In this document: piece by piece, positions 1-10,549 of the stretch
Position numbering within the stretch: position 1 is the first letter of the stretch
Layout: each line of letters starts with the position of its first letter
From: an uncultured Pelagibacteraceae bacterium
GTDB lineage: Bacteria > Pseudomonadota > Alphaproteobacteria > Pelagibacterales > Pelagibacteraceae
Length of the DNA: 58,229 nt
NCBI GenBank assembly: GCA_902563555.1
Contig: CACEXM010000002.1
Coordinates: 40,001 to 98,229, forward strand
Direction: 5' to 3'
Notes under the pieces: model-generated
Databases searched by the model: none
Told to the model about the DNA's origin: nothing
Seen by the model: the letters and a program-made list of their open reading frames with translations, nothing else
Made by a program: the position numbers and the translations under genes

Positions 1-12
1 ATGATCTTAAAT

Positions 13-89
13 TGGTGGGCCGAGAAAGACTCGAACTTTCGACCCCACCCTTATCAAGGGTGTGCTCTAACCAACTGAGCTACCGGCCC
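13..89 (-). tRNA. tRNA-Ile (GAT)
   Basis: On the minus strand this folds as a complete cloverleaf: acceptor GGGCCGG with TCGGCCC, anticodon stem CACCC/GGGTG around loop TTGATAA (anticodon GAT), canonical D-loop with GG, and canonical T-loop TTCGAGT. Discriminator A and the CCA end are encoded. It lies downstream of 16S in the same direction, the usual place for tRNA-Ile in a bacterial 16S-23S spacer, so the window starts inside an rRNA operon whose 23S and 5S genes are off the left edge. Confidence 0.97.
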
Positions 90-110
90 CCATGCAAGAG
101 AAACACTAAT

Positions 111-133
111 TTAAGAAGAGAAATGAGGACGGT
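111..133 (-). other. 16S precursor processing stem, 3' arm
   Basis: This 23-nt stretch downstream of 16S is complementary to the stretch at 1749-1771 upstream of it. The two arms differ only by one G-U wobble and one mismatch. In bacterial rrn operons such flanking complementarity forms the long helix cut by RNase III to release pre-16S. The pairing is seen directly; the RNase III role is inferred. Confidence 0.8.
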
Positions 134-185
134 CAACATTAACCTGTATATTATTTAGAGTGAAAAAATTTTCACTCATCCTTAG

Positions 186-1660
<1,475 letters not shown>

Positions 1661-1748
1661 AAAAACGGCGCACACTAGCTTCTATATAAATTCTAAGAAT
1701 AAAATTTATATAATTTTGAAGTGTGTACGACAAATTTTGGTAACCTTA

Positions 1749-1771
1749 ACCGTCCACACTTCTCTTCTTAA
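1749..1771 (-). other. 16S precursor processing stem, 5' arm
   Basis: Partner of the arm at 111-133, lying about 90 nt upstream of mature 16S. Together they can form a helix of about 22 pairs that closes the pre-16S loop. It is seen as near-perfect complementarity in otherwise unrelated flanks. Confidence 0.8.
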
Positions 1772-1781
1772 ATATTTACTT

Positions 1782-1811
1782 TTTACACAGCTAATTGAGT
1801 AAAAAACTCAA
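1782..1811 (-). promoter_or_regulatory. candidate rRNA operon promoter
   Basis: Read on the minus strand: TTGAGT, an 18-nt spacer, then TGTAAA, about 120 nt upstream of 16S and just upstream of the processing stem. The -35 hexamer overlaps a perfect inverted repeat. The match to a sigma-70 consensus is only fair, and AT-rich sequence gives chance matches. Confidence 0.3.
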
Positions 1812-1991
1812 TAATTTCAAAAAAAATAACAATAAGATTTATTTTTTGAGAAATTGAAGCTTATAGGCTAAAATTAAGGGAAATCAAGCATTTAACAATA
1901 AAAAAATTTAAAAAAAACCTTATTTTTAGGGCCTTTTTTTGCTATTTTTGATTTATTAAAACTGTTAATTGCAAATTCAAAAAATTACTAA

Positions 1992-3284
1992 ATGCTCAAT
2001 AAATTTAAAAAAAAGTTAAGCAAGAACACAGAAATCATTGCTTTAGGCCTGTTGCTATTCATAACGATATTATCTACGACTTACTATAATTTTAATAAAA
2101 AAAAAATTTATAACAATTATAAAAACCTTCTTAGTAACGTTTATTTTAAAAAGACAATTAATCATGTTTTTGAAAACCTTGAGCCAAAGTTTAAAACGAT
2201 CTTACACAAAATTGAAGAAGGGGAAACATTTGATAAAATTTTAGAAACTTATGCTATTAAAGAGGAAGAAGTTTTAAATATTAAAAATAATTTATCAAAA
2301 AAAGTTAATTTAAATAAATTAAAAACTAATCAAAAAATACAAATTACCATAGACCAATCTAATAATAATCTTAAAGAATTCATTTTTCAGGTTTCTAACA
2401 CTGAAAAAATTTATTTAACAAAAATTAGTGAAAAAGATGAATTTAATCAAGAAATTATTCTTACGAAATTAAAAAAAAAAATAATATATAAAGAAAATAT
2501 AATTTTGAATAGCTTGTATAAATCGGCAACTAAACAAGAAATACCCATTAATACTATTATTGAATTTGCAAGAATTTATGGATTTGAAGTAGATTTTCAG
2601 AGGGATATTAGAAAACGTGACAGTTTCCAAATTATGTATGAAGTATTTGTGAATGAAGATAAAAAAATAATCGAAACTGGAGAGATTCTTTATGCAAATT
2701 TGAAATTAAGCGGACAAGATAAATCTTTATATTTTTTTGATTATAAAAATAGTAAAGGGCACTATGATAAAAATGGTAAAAGTAGTCAGAAAGCATTGAT
2801 GAAGACACCTATAAATGGTGCAAGATTATCATCACCTTTTGGAATGAGAAAACATCCTATTGATGGTTTTAATAAAATGCATCGTGGAACTGACTTTGCA
2901 GCACCTACTGGAACTCCAATAATGGCATCTGGAAATGGAACAGTGAAAAAAGCAGGATGGTGTGGTGGTGGTGGTAATTGTGTTGTCATCAAACACAACT
3001 CGACATATCAAACAGTTTATGCACATATGTCAAAATTTGCTAACGGTATTAGAAGTGGTGTTAGGGTTAAACAAGGACAAACAATCGGATATGTAGGTTC
3101 AACTGGTAAATCAACTGGACCTCATCTTCACTATGAAGTAATTATGAATGGAAAAAAAATTAATTCTCAAAAGCTTAAATTACCCTCAGGAAAAATACTT
3201 AGAGGTAATGAACGTAAAATTTTCGAGACGTCTAAAATTAAACTAGATGTACTGAAATCTGAAAAGATCATTGGTATAAACTAA
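1992..3284 (+). CDS. M23 family metallopeptidase (LytM domain), membrane-anchored
   Basis: A 430-residue protein with a basic N-terminus and one transmembrane segment at about residues 15-32, a charged linker, and a C-terminal LytM/M23 domain from about 275 to 400. Zinc-site motifs are visible: HRGTD near residue 297 and HLHYE near 378. M23 proteins cut or help remodel peptidoglycan cross-links in the periplasm. Because the ligands are intact it is probably an active endopeptidase rather than an EnvC/NlpD-type activator, although that is inference. A CGGGGN turn sits where family members often have a GGYGN-type loop. It converges on the next gene and their stop codons share four bases. Confidence 0.9.
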   Translation: MLNKFKKKLSKNTEIIALGLLLFITILSTTYYNFNKKKIYNNYKNLLSNVYFKKTINHVFENLEPKFKTILHKIEEGETFDKILETYAIKEEEVLNIKNNLSKKVNLNKLKTNQKIQITIDQSNNNLKEFIFQVSNTEKIYLTKISEKDEFNQEIILTKLKKKIIYKENIILNSLYKSATKQEIPINTIIEFARIYGFEVDFQRDIRKRDSFQIMYEVFVNEDKKIIETGEILYANLKLSGQDKSLYFFDYKNSKGHYDKNGKSSQKALMKTPINGARLSSPFGMRKHPIDGFNKMHRGTDFAAPTGTPIMASGNGTVKKAGWCGGGGNCVVIKHNSTYQTVYAHMSKFANGIRSGVRVKQGQTIGYVGSTGKSTGPHLHYEVIMNGKKINSQKLKLPSGKILRGNERKIFETSKIKLDVLKSEKIIGIN

Positions 3285-3685
3285 CCAACTTTTGTCTCAA
3301 TTTTGTTATTTTCTAAATCCCTATCAGAAGATGGTTTATCATTCTTTTCACCAAAATTATTTAAAGTCTCTTTAGGAGATTTATTTTCTAGTGATTTTTT
3401 TTGTACTTCTTTTTCTTTTAAAATTCTTGTGAAGTGATCAGCATGTTGAAAATAATTTTCTGATAATATTTTATCACCCGATGACAATGCCTCTCTAGCT
3501 AAATTACTATACTTTTCAATTAATTTTGATGCATTATGATTGTTTCTTCCTGATATTTTTCTTTGAAAATTTTCATTATTTGAGAAATTGTTATTATATT
3601 TTAATCTTTCGGAACTAATTTTAAAATTTCTGTCATTTCTTCTAAAATTATTCCTTCTTGAATTACTATTTCTGAAAGTAACCAT
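3281..3685 (-). CDS. DUF4167 domain protein
   Basis: A 134-residue, highly charged protein. The N-terminal 45 residues are rich in Arg and Asn and look disordered. Residues of about 45-95 (HNASKLIEKYSNLAREALSS and onward) match the DUF4167 core: a helical segment with an alternating charged pattern that is typical of alphaproteobacteria. In that group it commonly sits beside prmC and prfA, as here, where it is 3 nt downstream of prmC. The basic tail suggests RNA binding, but no function is established. Confidence 0.85.
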   Translation of the reverse strand: MVTFRNSNSRRNNFRRNDRNFKISSERLKYNNNFSNNENFQRKISGRNNHNASKLIEKYSNLAREALSSGDKILSENYFQHADHFTRILKEKEVQKKSLENKSPKETLNNFGEKNDKPSSDRDLENNKIETKVG

Positions 3686-3688
3686 ATT

Positions 3689-4531
3689 TCATTTCCTAGT
3701 GCTAATTATGCACCTATTTTTTCTGGATAAATCCTTATTAACATCATTTATATAAAATTTATTTTGTTTTAAAATCCTTTTCACACTCTCAGCCTGATCA
3801 AAAGCTATTTCAAGAACTAATATGCCATTTCTTTTTATTAACTTAGATGAATTAAAAATTACTTTTTTTAATTCTGATAACCCGTCTAGACCACCGTCGA
3901 GAGCAAGTTTTGGCTCAAATAAACTTATCTCTTTCTCCAAATATTTTATATCAAACTTTTTTACATATGGAGGGTTAGATATTACCAAATCATATTTGCC
4001 ATATTTGAAATTGTCAATATCTGTTTTAAATAATTTAACTCTCTCAGATAAATCAAGTTTTTTACAGTTAATCTTACAAATTTCTATTGTTTTTTTTGAA
4101 ATATCAATACCAGTACCATAAAAACTTTTTCTTTCTTTTAAGATAGATAAAAGGATACATCCAGAACCTACGCCGATTTCTAAAACTTTCAAATTACTCT
4201 TATTTTTTGTTAACTCTAGAGTTTTTTCAACAATGAGCTCTGTTTCTGGTCTTGGTATCAACACATCTTTTGTGACAATAAACTCATATTTCCAAAATTC
4301 TTTCTTTCCAGTAAGATAGGCTATTGGTTTTCGTTTTGATCGCTGAGTGATTAAATTTTCATATAATTTGTAGTCCTTTTGAGACAATTCATTATTTAAA
4401 TTCAAGAGGGTACCTATACGATTTTTCTTAATTACCTGTGACATCAAAACTTCACTGTCAATTTTGTAAGATTTAACTCCACTTTCTCTCAGTATCTCAT
4501 CTCCTTTTTTTATAGCCTCAAATACATTCAT
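3689..4531 (-). CDS. prmC: Peptide chain release factor N5-glutamine methyltransferase
   Basis: A 280-residue S-adenosylmethionine-dependent methyltransferase that modifies the GGQ glutamine of RF1/RF2. An N-terminal helical domain is followed by LIPRPETE (about residue 90), the SAM-binding EIGVGSGCI motif (about 118) and the catalytic NPPY motif (about 185). Its substrate gene prfA lies immediately upstream (3-nt gap), the classic prfA-prmC pair, so the two are almost certainly co-transcribed and PrmC rather than PrmB is the correct assignment. Confidence 0.96.
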   Translation of the reverse strand: MNVFEAIKKGDEILRESGVKSYKIDSEVLMSQVIKKNRIGTLLNLNNELSQKDYKLYENLITQRSKRKPIAYLTGKKEFWKYEFIVTKDVLIPRPETELIVEKTLELTKNKSNLKVLEIGVGSGCILLSILKERKSFYGTGIDISKKTIEICKINCKKLDLSERVKLFKTDIDNFKYGKYDLVISNPPYVKKFDIKYLEKEISLFEPKLALDGGLDGLSELKKVIFNSSKLIKRNGILVLEIAFDQAESVKRILKQNKFYINDVNKDLSRKNRCIISTRK

Positions 4532-4534
4532 AAG

Positions 4535-5605
4535 TTAAAGATTACTTAAACTTTCTTCTTGTGCTTTAAGTGATAAAGATTCTATCATCTCATCAAAAGC
4601 CTCTCCCTCTAAAAACTCCTCAAGTTTATGAAGTGTTAAATTTATCCTATGATCTGTTACCCTGCCTTGAGGAAAGTTGTAAGTTCTTATTCGTTCTGAT
4701 CTATCACCTGTTCCAATTTTACTTTTTCTATCTCTTGATCTCTCTTGATCGATTCTTGATCTTTCTAATTCATAAAGTCTTGCCCTTAAAATTTTTAAGC
4801 CTTTAGCTTTATTCTTGTGTTGAGATTTTTCATCTTGTTGTGATACAGAAATTCCAGTTGGAACATGTGTAATTCTTACAGCACTGTCGGTTGTATTGAC
4901 AGACTGACCACCAGGCCCACCTGCTCTAAAAACATCAATACGTAAATCAACCTCATTTATTTTTAAGTCAACTTCCTCAACTTCGGGCATTACGGCTACA
5001 GTTGCAGCAGATGTATGAACTCTTCCTTGAGTCTCTGTATCTGGAACCCTTTGAACTCTGTGAACACCACTTTCATATTTAAGAGTAGAATAAATGTTAG
5101 TACCTTTAACAGAAGCAATTACTTCCTTCAAACCCCCGGCATCACTTTTTGAAATAGATATTACCTCTAAAAACCATTTTTTTTTATTACTTACTTTTTC
5201 ATACATCTTAAAAAGATCAGAGGCAAACAAACTCGCTTCAAGGCCGCCGGTACCTGCCCTAATTTCAATTATAGCATTTTTTTTATCTGCTTCATCTTTT
5301 GGTAATAAAAATAATTTCAATTTTTTTTCATTTTTTTCATGTAGTATTTCTAATTCTTTAAGTTCAATTTCTGCCATTCTTAGTAACTCTTTATCCGTGT
5401 TTTGCTCATTTAAAATTTTCTGTAATTCACTTTTATCTTTTTCAAATGTAATATATTTTTTCGCATCAATTATTATTTCGTTTAAATCTGAATATTCTTT
5501 TGATTTTTCAGCAAACAATTTTTTATCTATCTTTCCTATAGATAGATCTTTCTCTAAATCTGAATGTTTGCTAATCAAATCTTGTATTGTTTTTAAAGGT
5601 ATCAT
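4535..5605 (-). CDS. prfA: Peptide chain release factor 1
   Basis: A 356-residue class I release factor that reads UAA and UAG. The GGQ peptidyl-hydrolysis motif lies in [10 protein letters not shown] near residue 230, and the tripeptide codon-recognition motif is PDT (PxT, RF1 type) near residue 188. Length is normal. It sits between ispG (upstream, 1-nt gap) and prmC (downstream). Several genes in this window end in TAG, so RF1 is needed. Confidence 0.97.
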   Translation of the reverse strand: MIPLKTIQDLISKHSDLEKDLSIGKIDKKLFAEKSKEYSDLNEIIIDAKKYITFEKDKSELQKILNEQNTDKELLRMAEIELKELEILHEKNEKKLKLFLLPKDEADKKNAIIEIRAGTGGLEASLFASDLFKMYEKVSNKKKWFLEVISISKSDAGGLKEVIASVKGTNIYSTLKYESGVHRVQRVPDTETQGRVHTSAATVAVMPEVEEVDLKINEVDLRIDVFRAGGPGGQSVNTTDSAVRITHVPTGISVSQQDEKSQHKNKAKGLKILRARLYELERSRIDQERSRDRKSKIGTGDRSERIRTYNFPQGRVTDHRINLTLHKLEEFLEGEAFDEMIESLSLKAQEESLSNL

Positions 5606-5606
5606 C

Positions 5607-6704
5607 TTAACTATTTTCTAGTTCTGAAGCTTTTTTTTCAACCGCTAATACAACTTTTTCGATCATATCATCTGTTAAAACTTTCTCTGATTGAATACCT
5701 GACAAATAAAGCATGTTGCTTCCCTTTTTACCTCCTGTAATACCTACATCAGTCATTGCTGCTTCCCCAGGTCCATTAACAACACAACCTATTATTGATA
5801 ATGTCACTGGTTTTTTTATATGTGAAAGTTTTTCCTCTAAAATTTTGACAGTTTCAATAACTTGAAATCCTTGTCTAGCACAAGAGGGACATGAGATGAT
5901 TCTTACACCTCTTTCTCTTAAATTTAAAGATTTAAGAATTTCATTTCCAATTTGAACTTCCCTGACAGGGTCATCTGACAAAGAAATTCTTATAGTATCA
6001 CCTATGCCATCCAATAATAAGGCACCTAATCCAATCGATGACTTTATACTTCCAGAAACGAACCCCCCGGCTTCGGTAATTCCTAGATGAAGAGGATAAT
6101 TAATTTTCTTTGAAAGCTGGCGGTAAGCTTCTATTGATAAAAAAACGTCAGAGGATTTAACACTAATTTTTAAATTTTCAAAGTTTTCATCCTCTAGGAT
6201 CCTTATATTTCTTAAAGCACTTTCAACTAGGGCCTCTGGACAAGGTTCCTTGAATTTTTCCAAGATATCTTTTTCTAAAGATCCAGCATTAACTCCTATT
6301 CTGATTGAACAATTATTATCTTGAGCAGCTTTGATAACTTCTTTAATTTTACTTATATTGCCTATATTCCCGGGATTAATTCTTAAACAGCTAGCACCAT
6401 TTTCAGCTGCCTCTATAGCTCTTTTAAAATGAAAATGAATATCTGCAACGATAGGGACATCAACATGTTTCACTATCTCTTTTAATGCTTTTGTTGATGG
6501 CTCATCAGGACAAGAAACTCTAACTATATCAGCACCCTCGTTATTAATTTCATTAATTTGATTTATTGTAGATTTTATATCTGAGGTGATTGTATTAGTC
6601 ATAGACTGTACTGTTATAGGATTACTCCCACCTACTTTTACTTTGCCAACATTAATTTCTTTAGTTTTTCTTCTCTTTATGTCTCTGAATGGTCTAATAC
6701 TCAT
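5607..6704 (-). CDS. ispG: 4-hydroxy-3-methylbut-2-en-1-yl diphosphate synthase
   Basis: A 365-residue enzyme of the non-mevalonate isoprenoid pathway that converts MEcPP to HMBPP. The N-terminal TIM-barrel is followed by a C-terminal domain carrying the [4Fe-4S] cysteines, visible as [10 protein letters not shown] (two Cys) and [10 protein letters not shown] (third Cys). All three ligands are present. It starts 3 nt after lysC and abuts prfA. Confidence 0.97.
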   Translation of the reverse strand: MSIRPFRDIKRRKTKEINVGKVKVGGSNPITVQSMTNTITSDIKSTINQINEINNEGADIVRVSCPDEPSTKALKEIVKHVDVPIVADIHFHFKRAIEAAENGASCLRINPGNIGNISKIKEVIKAAQDNNCSIRIGVNAGSLEKDILEKFKEPCPEALVESALRNIRILEDENFENLKISVKSSDVFLSIEAYRQLSKKINYPLHLGITEAGGFVSGSIKSSIGLGALLLDGIGDTIRISLSDDPVREVQIGNEILKSLNLRERGVRIISCPSCARQGFQVIETVKILEEKLSHIKKPVTLSIIGCVVNGPGEAAMTDVGITGGKKGSNMLYLSGIQSEKVLTDDMIEKVVLAVEKKASELENS

Positions 6705-6707
6705 TAC

Positions 6708-7922
6708 TTAGTCCTCTAGTTTAAATTCATTATGTAAAGCAACTAATGCTTTTTTTGTATTTCTTTTATCTATCAAGACTGAGATTTTTATCTCTGATGT
6801 TGAGATCACTTGTATATTAATATTTTTTTTTGCAAGAGCCTGGAACATTCTAAAAGTTACACCAGGGGTGCTAATCATTCCAACACCAATAATTGAAACT
6901 TTGGAAACATCTTTTTTTAACAATATCTTTCTAAATTTTATATTTTTATTAGCATTAATTATTTTTTTTGTTTTACCCAAATCTTCTGTTTTAATTGTAA
7001 ATGTTAAATCTGTTTCTTTTCCGTTAGCAGAAATATTTTGAACAACCATATCAACATTTACTAAATTCTTTGACAGAGGTTTAAAAATCATTGCAGCCAC
7101 TCCCGGCTTATCTTTAACACCAACTAAAGTTACTTTAGCATCATTCTGTGTTGATGAAATTCCTGCAATTATTTTGCTACTTAAAATATTTTTTCTTTTT
7201 GTAATTAATGTTCCAGTTTTTTTCTTAAAAGAGGACTTTACCTCAATGTTAATCCTATTTAATCGAGCATCTTGAATTGAAATCGGTTGCATTACCTTTG
7301 CTCCTAAAGATGCCATTTCTAGCATCTCTTCATAAGAAATAACTTTTATTTTTTTTGCATTTTTAAGTTTATTTGGGTCAGTTGTATAAACACCTTCAAC
7401 ATCTGTGTATATAATACATCTCTTAGCCCCAAAAAATTTTGCTAACATAATAGCACTTGAGTCCGAACCACCTCTACCAATAGTAGTTACTCTATTATTT
7501 AAATTTACTCCTTGAAAACCAGCAATTACAGGTATTCCACCCTCTTTCAAATATTTGATAATTCTATTTTTATAAATTGAAATAATCTTTGCGTTTTTGT
7601 GTAGGCCCTTAGTAAGAATTGGTATTTGCCATGATAACCAAGAACGAGATTTAAGTCCAATATGATTTAATCTCGCAGCTATCAAAGAACAGGATACTTG
7701 TTCACCAGAGGATAAAAGAACATCGTACTCCTCAGGTGAAAAATTATTACTTATCTTTTTAGATTTTTTTATTAAATCATTTGTAACTCCACTCATCGCT
7801 GAAGATACCACAATTAGTTTATATTTTTTTTTATGATAAGAATGAATTATTTTTACAACATTTTTAATTCTTTCAATACTACCGACAGAAGTTCCTCCAA
7901 ATTTTAAAACTACAATTTTCAT
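6708..7922 (-). CDS. lysC: Aspartate kinase
   Basis: A 404-residue monofunctional aspartokinase, the first step towards lysine, threonine and methionine. It begins KFGGTSVG (kinase motif), and the central GRGGSDSSA segment and a VEGVYTTDP stretch are intact. Two ACT domains occupy the C-terminus (segments around KDKPGVAAMIF and GVGMISTPGV), so feedback inhibition by lysine and/or threonine is expected. First gene of lysC-ispG-prfA-prmC-DUF4167, divergent from ubiG. It complements dapD and dapE later in the window. Confidence 0.95.
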   Translation of the reverse strand: MKIVVLKFGGTSVGSIERIKNVVKIIHSYHKKKYKLIVVSSAMSGVTNDLIKKSKKISNNFSPEEYDVLLSSGEQVSCSLIAARLNHIGLKSRSWLSWQIPILTKGLHKNAKIISIYKNRIIKYLKEGGIPVIAGFQGVNLNNRVTTIGRGGSDSSAIMLAKFFGAKRCIIYTDVEGVYTTDPNKLKNAKKIKVISYEEMLEMASLGAKVMQPISIQDARLNRINIEVKSSFKKKTGTLITKRKNILSSKIIAGISSTQNDAKVTLVGVKDKPGVAAMIFKPLSKNLVNVDMVVQNISANGKETDLTFTIKTEDLGKTKKIINANKNIKFRKILLKKDVSKVSIIGVGMISTPGVTFRMFQALAKKNINIQVISTSEIKISVLIDKRNTKKALVALHNEFKLED

Positions 7923-7985
7923 GAATTAAAAAATTTTAAATAAAAATATTGATTAAATACATCTTGTATATAAAGTTTAATAAAT

Positions 7986-8717
7986 ATGAAAACTAACACA
8001 ATAAATAAAAAAGAAATAGAAAAATTTTCTAAAATTGCAGAAGAATGGTGGGATCCTAATGGTAAATTCAAACCTTTACATAAATTTAATCCAATAAGAA
8101 TTTCTTACATAAAGAAAAATATTATAAGTACTTTTAATCTTAGAGATAAAAAAGATAATCCGCTCTCAAAAATTAAAATTTTGGATATAGGCTGTGGAGG
8201 GGGATTACTGTCCGAGCCAATGTCAAGACTTGGCGCTGAAGTTTTTGGAATTGATGCATCAGATAAAAATATCAAAATTGCTAAGCTTCACGCAAAAGAA
8301 AGTAATCTGAATATTAAATATTTTTGCTCATCTCCCGAAAAGTTTAAAATAAAAACAGAATTTGATGTCATACTAAATATGGAAATCATTGAGCATGTTG
8401 AAGATGTAGATTTATTTTTAAAATCTTGCTCAAAACTTTTAAAAAAAGATGGAATAATGTTTGTAGCTACATTAAATAAAACTTTGAAATCATACCTACT
8501 TGCAATTGTTGGTGCTGAATACATTTTGAAATGGCTTCCAATAGGAACTCATGAGTGGGAAAAATTTGTAAAACCAGAGGAGTTAATTAATTTTTTAAAT
8601 AAATTTAATCTTAAATTAAGTGATTTAAAAGGGGTAAAATTTGATTTGCTTAGTAACGATTGGAAATTTAGTTCTGATACATCTGTAAATTATATTGCTA
8701 AATTTATAAAAAACTAA
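7986..8717 (+). CDS. ubiG: Ubiquinone biosynthesis O-methyltransferase
   Basis: A 243-residue SAM-dependent methyltransferase for both O-methylations of ubiquinone synthesis. The family signature AEEWWDPNGKFKPLH is near the N-terminus and the SAM site DIGCGGGLLSEPM follows at about residue 70. HEWEKFVKPEEL in the C-terminal half is also typical. Single gene, divergent from lysC; its TAA shares bases with the TAG of the convergent DUF1178 gene. Confidence 0.95.
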   Translation: MKTNTINKKEIEKFSKIAEEWWDPNGKFKPLHKFNPIRISYIKKNIISTFNLRDKKDNPLSKIKILDIGCGGGLLSEPMSRLGAEVFGIDASDKNIKIAKLHAKESNLNIKYFCSSPEKFKIKTEFDVILNMEIIEHVEDVDLFLKSCSKLLKKDGIMFVATLNKTLKSYLLAIVGAEYILKWLPIGTHEWEKFVKPEELINFLNKFNLKLSDLKGVKFDLLSNDWKFSSDTSVNYIAKFIKN

Positions 8718-9142
8718 TTTTTTTTTTCTTCTAACCACGGTATTAATTCAGTCTCAATTCCCTCATCTCTTAAATCTTTAAGTTCCTCTTTTGAAGCAGT
8801 ACCATATATCCCTTTATCTTTTTTTTTATTTTTATAATGGATAGATCTTGCCTCATAAGCAAAATTTTCACCAACATATTCAAAATTTTTCTTTATAAAT
8901 TTTTGATATTCTCTAATTTTTTCTTCAATTTTTTTGAATTTATAATTTCTTTTTTTTATATTGTTTTGCCATGACTTGTTAAGTAAAGTTGGTGCCATAA
9001 GAGTTTTTTCAACTTTTTTTGACCCACAGTTATGGCAATTTAGAAAGTTTTTTTTTTTCAATTTTTCGTATTCCAAAGAAGAAGCAAACCAACTATCAAA
9101 TAATAATTTACACTTTTTACAACACAGTTTATATTTGATCAT
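8714..9142 (-). CDS. DUF1178 family zinc-ribbon protein
   Basis: A 142-residue protein whose N-terminus has paired cysteines (CCKKCKLLFDSWF, then NCHNCGSKKVEKTLMAP), a likely zinc ribbon matching DUF1178. The LFDSWFASS segment and the APTL stretch are family hallmarks. The C-terminal part (EYVGENFAYEARSIHY, then YGTASKEELKDLRDEGIE) resembles the FmdB/DUF1178 pattern. Function unknown. It is common in alphaproteobacteria, often near ubiG, as here. Confidence 0.85.
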   Translation of the reverse strand: MIKYKLCCKKCKLLFDSWFASSLEYEKLKKKNFLNCHNCGSKKVEKTLMAPTLLNKSWQNNIKKRNYKFKKIEEKIREYQKFIKKNFEYVGENFAYEARSIHYKNKKKDKGIYGTASKEELKDLRDEGIETELIPWLEEKKN

Positions 9143-9181
9143 AACATATAATTAATTACTCTTTTACAAAATTCAACTAAT

Positions 9182-10483
9182 TTAACTTCTATAATCTGAG
9201 TTGATCTCAATATATTTTTTTGTTAGATCCATAGTGTAGGTAGTAAATTTTTTTGAGCCTTTAAAAATATTTATATTAATCTCAATGTTGGATTTTTTCA
9301 TGTAATTTGCAACATCAGTCTCATTGTAACTAATGTTCAATTTTCCATTATTGATTATAGATAATTCACCAAATTTTATAGATAATTTTTCTAAATTTAT
9401 TAATACATTCGATTTTCCTATAGCCATAATGATCCTCCCCCAATTTGGATCTTCTCCTGCTAATGCAGTTTTTACAAGAGGAGAGTTCGCAACTGAAAAA
9501 CCTATTTTTTTTGCATCAAACTCTGTCTTGCAGTTTTCAACATTTATAGTAATAAATTTTGAAGCTCCTTCACCATCAGAAACTACCCTTTTTGCTAGAT
9601 TTAACATAACTTTTCTTAAAGCTTCCTCAAAATCTCTAATTTTTTTCTCTTTGAAATTTTTAATTTTAGAATGCTTGGCTTGACCAGTAGAGAAAATACA
9701 AACCATATCATTTGTACTTGTATCTCCATCACAACTTATTGCATTAAAAGTTGTAGAAATATTCTTTCTAAGTAGTTTTTTTAAAATTTCATTTGGTATA
9801 TCAGCATCAGTAAATATATATCCTAATGTCGTTGCCATATTAGGTTGTATCATGCCTGAACCCTTTGCTAGTCCAAATATTTTAATTGAGCATCCTCCAA
9901 TTTTACAATCTTCCATTGCCATTTTGGGTTGAGTATCTGTTGTCATAATTGCTAATGCCGCTTTCATCCATATATACTTATTTTGAGTGTATTTGATATT
10001 TTTCACGAGATCTGTAATTTTATTTCTAATTTTTTCCTCAGGAAATGTTTCTCCAATTGTGCCCGTACAACCGAAAATTATTTCTTTAGATTTGATTTTT
10101 TTTGGGGTGTCCTCATCAATTTTTTGTTTATTTGTTAATTCTTGAGACACTTGATCAGCTATTTTTTCTAGACTTTTGTATCCCTGTTTACCCGTAAAAC
10201 AGTTTGCATTTCTAGAATTCACTATTAAAGAAAATATCTTTTTAGATTTTTGATTTAAATTCCACTTAATATTTTCAGAAATTATTTTTGATTGAGTGTA
10301 TACCGATGCATAATTTGCTCCATCTCTAAAATAAAACATTACTAAATCATCTCTTGCATTTTTATAAAGGTTTGCACTTACAGTTGAGATAGAAACACCA
10401 TCAATATGATCCAAATCTTGATATTCCAACATTCTCTTGTTTTTTGATTTAGATATCAAGAAATTAGATAAATTTATGGCCAT
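9182..10483 (-). CDS. argJ: Bifunctional ornithine acetyltransferase / N-acetylglutamate synthase
   Basis: A 433-residue enzyme that moves acetyl from N-acetylornithine to glutamate, giving the recycling arginine route. It is made as a precursor that self-cleaves before a threonine; the site is visible as MATTLGYIFTDA near the middle (usual consensus ATML). GEDPNWGRI near the C-terminus is a family signature. With argB, argD and argF in this window most of the arginine pathway is present. It is divergent from secA across a 66-bp AT-rich gap. Confidence 0.95.
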   Translation of the reverse strand: MAINLSNFLISKSKNKRMLEYQDLDHIDGVSISTVSANLYKNARDDLVMFYFRDGANYASVYTQSKIISENIKWNLNQKSKKIFSLIVNSRNANCFTGKQGYKSLEKIADQVSQELTNKQKIDEDTPKKIKSKEIIFGCTGTIGETFPEEKIRNKITDLVKNIKYTQNKYIWMKAALAIMTTDTQPKMAMEDCKIGGCSIKIFGLAKGSGMIQPNMATTLGYIFTDADIPNEILKKLLRKNISTTFNAISCDGDTSTNDMVCIFSTGQAKHSKIKNFKEKKIRDFEEALRKVMLNLAKRVVSDGEGASKFITINVENCKTEFDAKKIGFSVANSPLVKTALAGEDPNWGRIIMAIGKSNVLINLEKLSIKFGELSIINNGKLNISYNETDVANYMKKSNIEININIFKGSKKFTTYTMDLTKKYIEINSDYRS

Positions 10484-10549
10484 AGTATTTAAAATATTTA
10501 TTTATTAATTATATTAAAAGATATAATTAAATAATAAATCAAAAAACCA

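Larger units (their letters stand above)
1661..1991. other. rrn leader and divergent intergenic region
   Basis: This gap of about 330 bp separates the 16S gene (minus) from the M23 peptidase gene (plus). It holds the 5' arm of the 16S processing stem, a perfect 7-bp inverted repeat (ATTGAGT/ACTCAAT) at 1794-1812, and AT-rich sequence that must include promoters for both directions. I see no open reading frame worth calling, no tRNA, and no clear boxA antitermination element. Confidence 0.6.

Noticed and set aside
1913..1937. Terminator-like sequence before the M23 gene
   Set aside because: The possible stem is only about three G-C-containing pairs interrupted by GCC, and no gene on the plus strand precedes it.
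2786..3026. Two minus-strand open frames inside the M23 peptidase gene
   Set aside because: They are shadows of the zinc-binding domain coding sequence (His/Gly-rich codons) with no family match.
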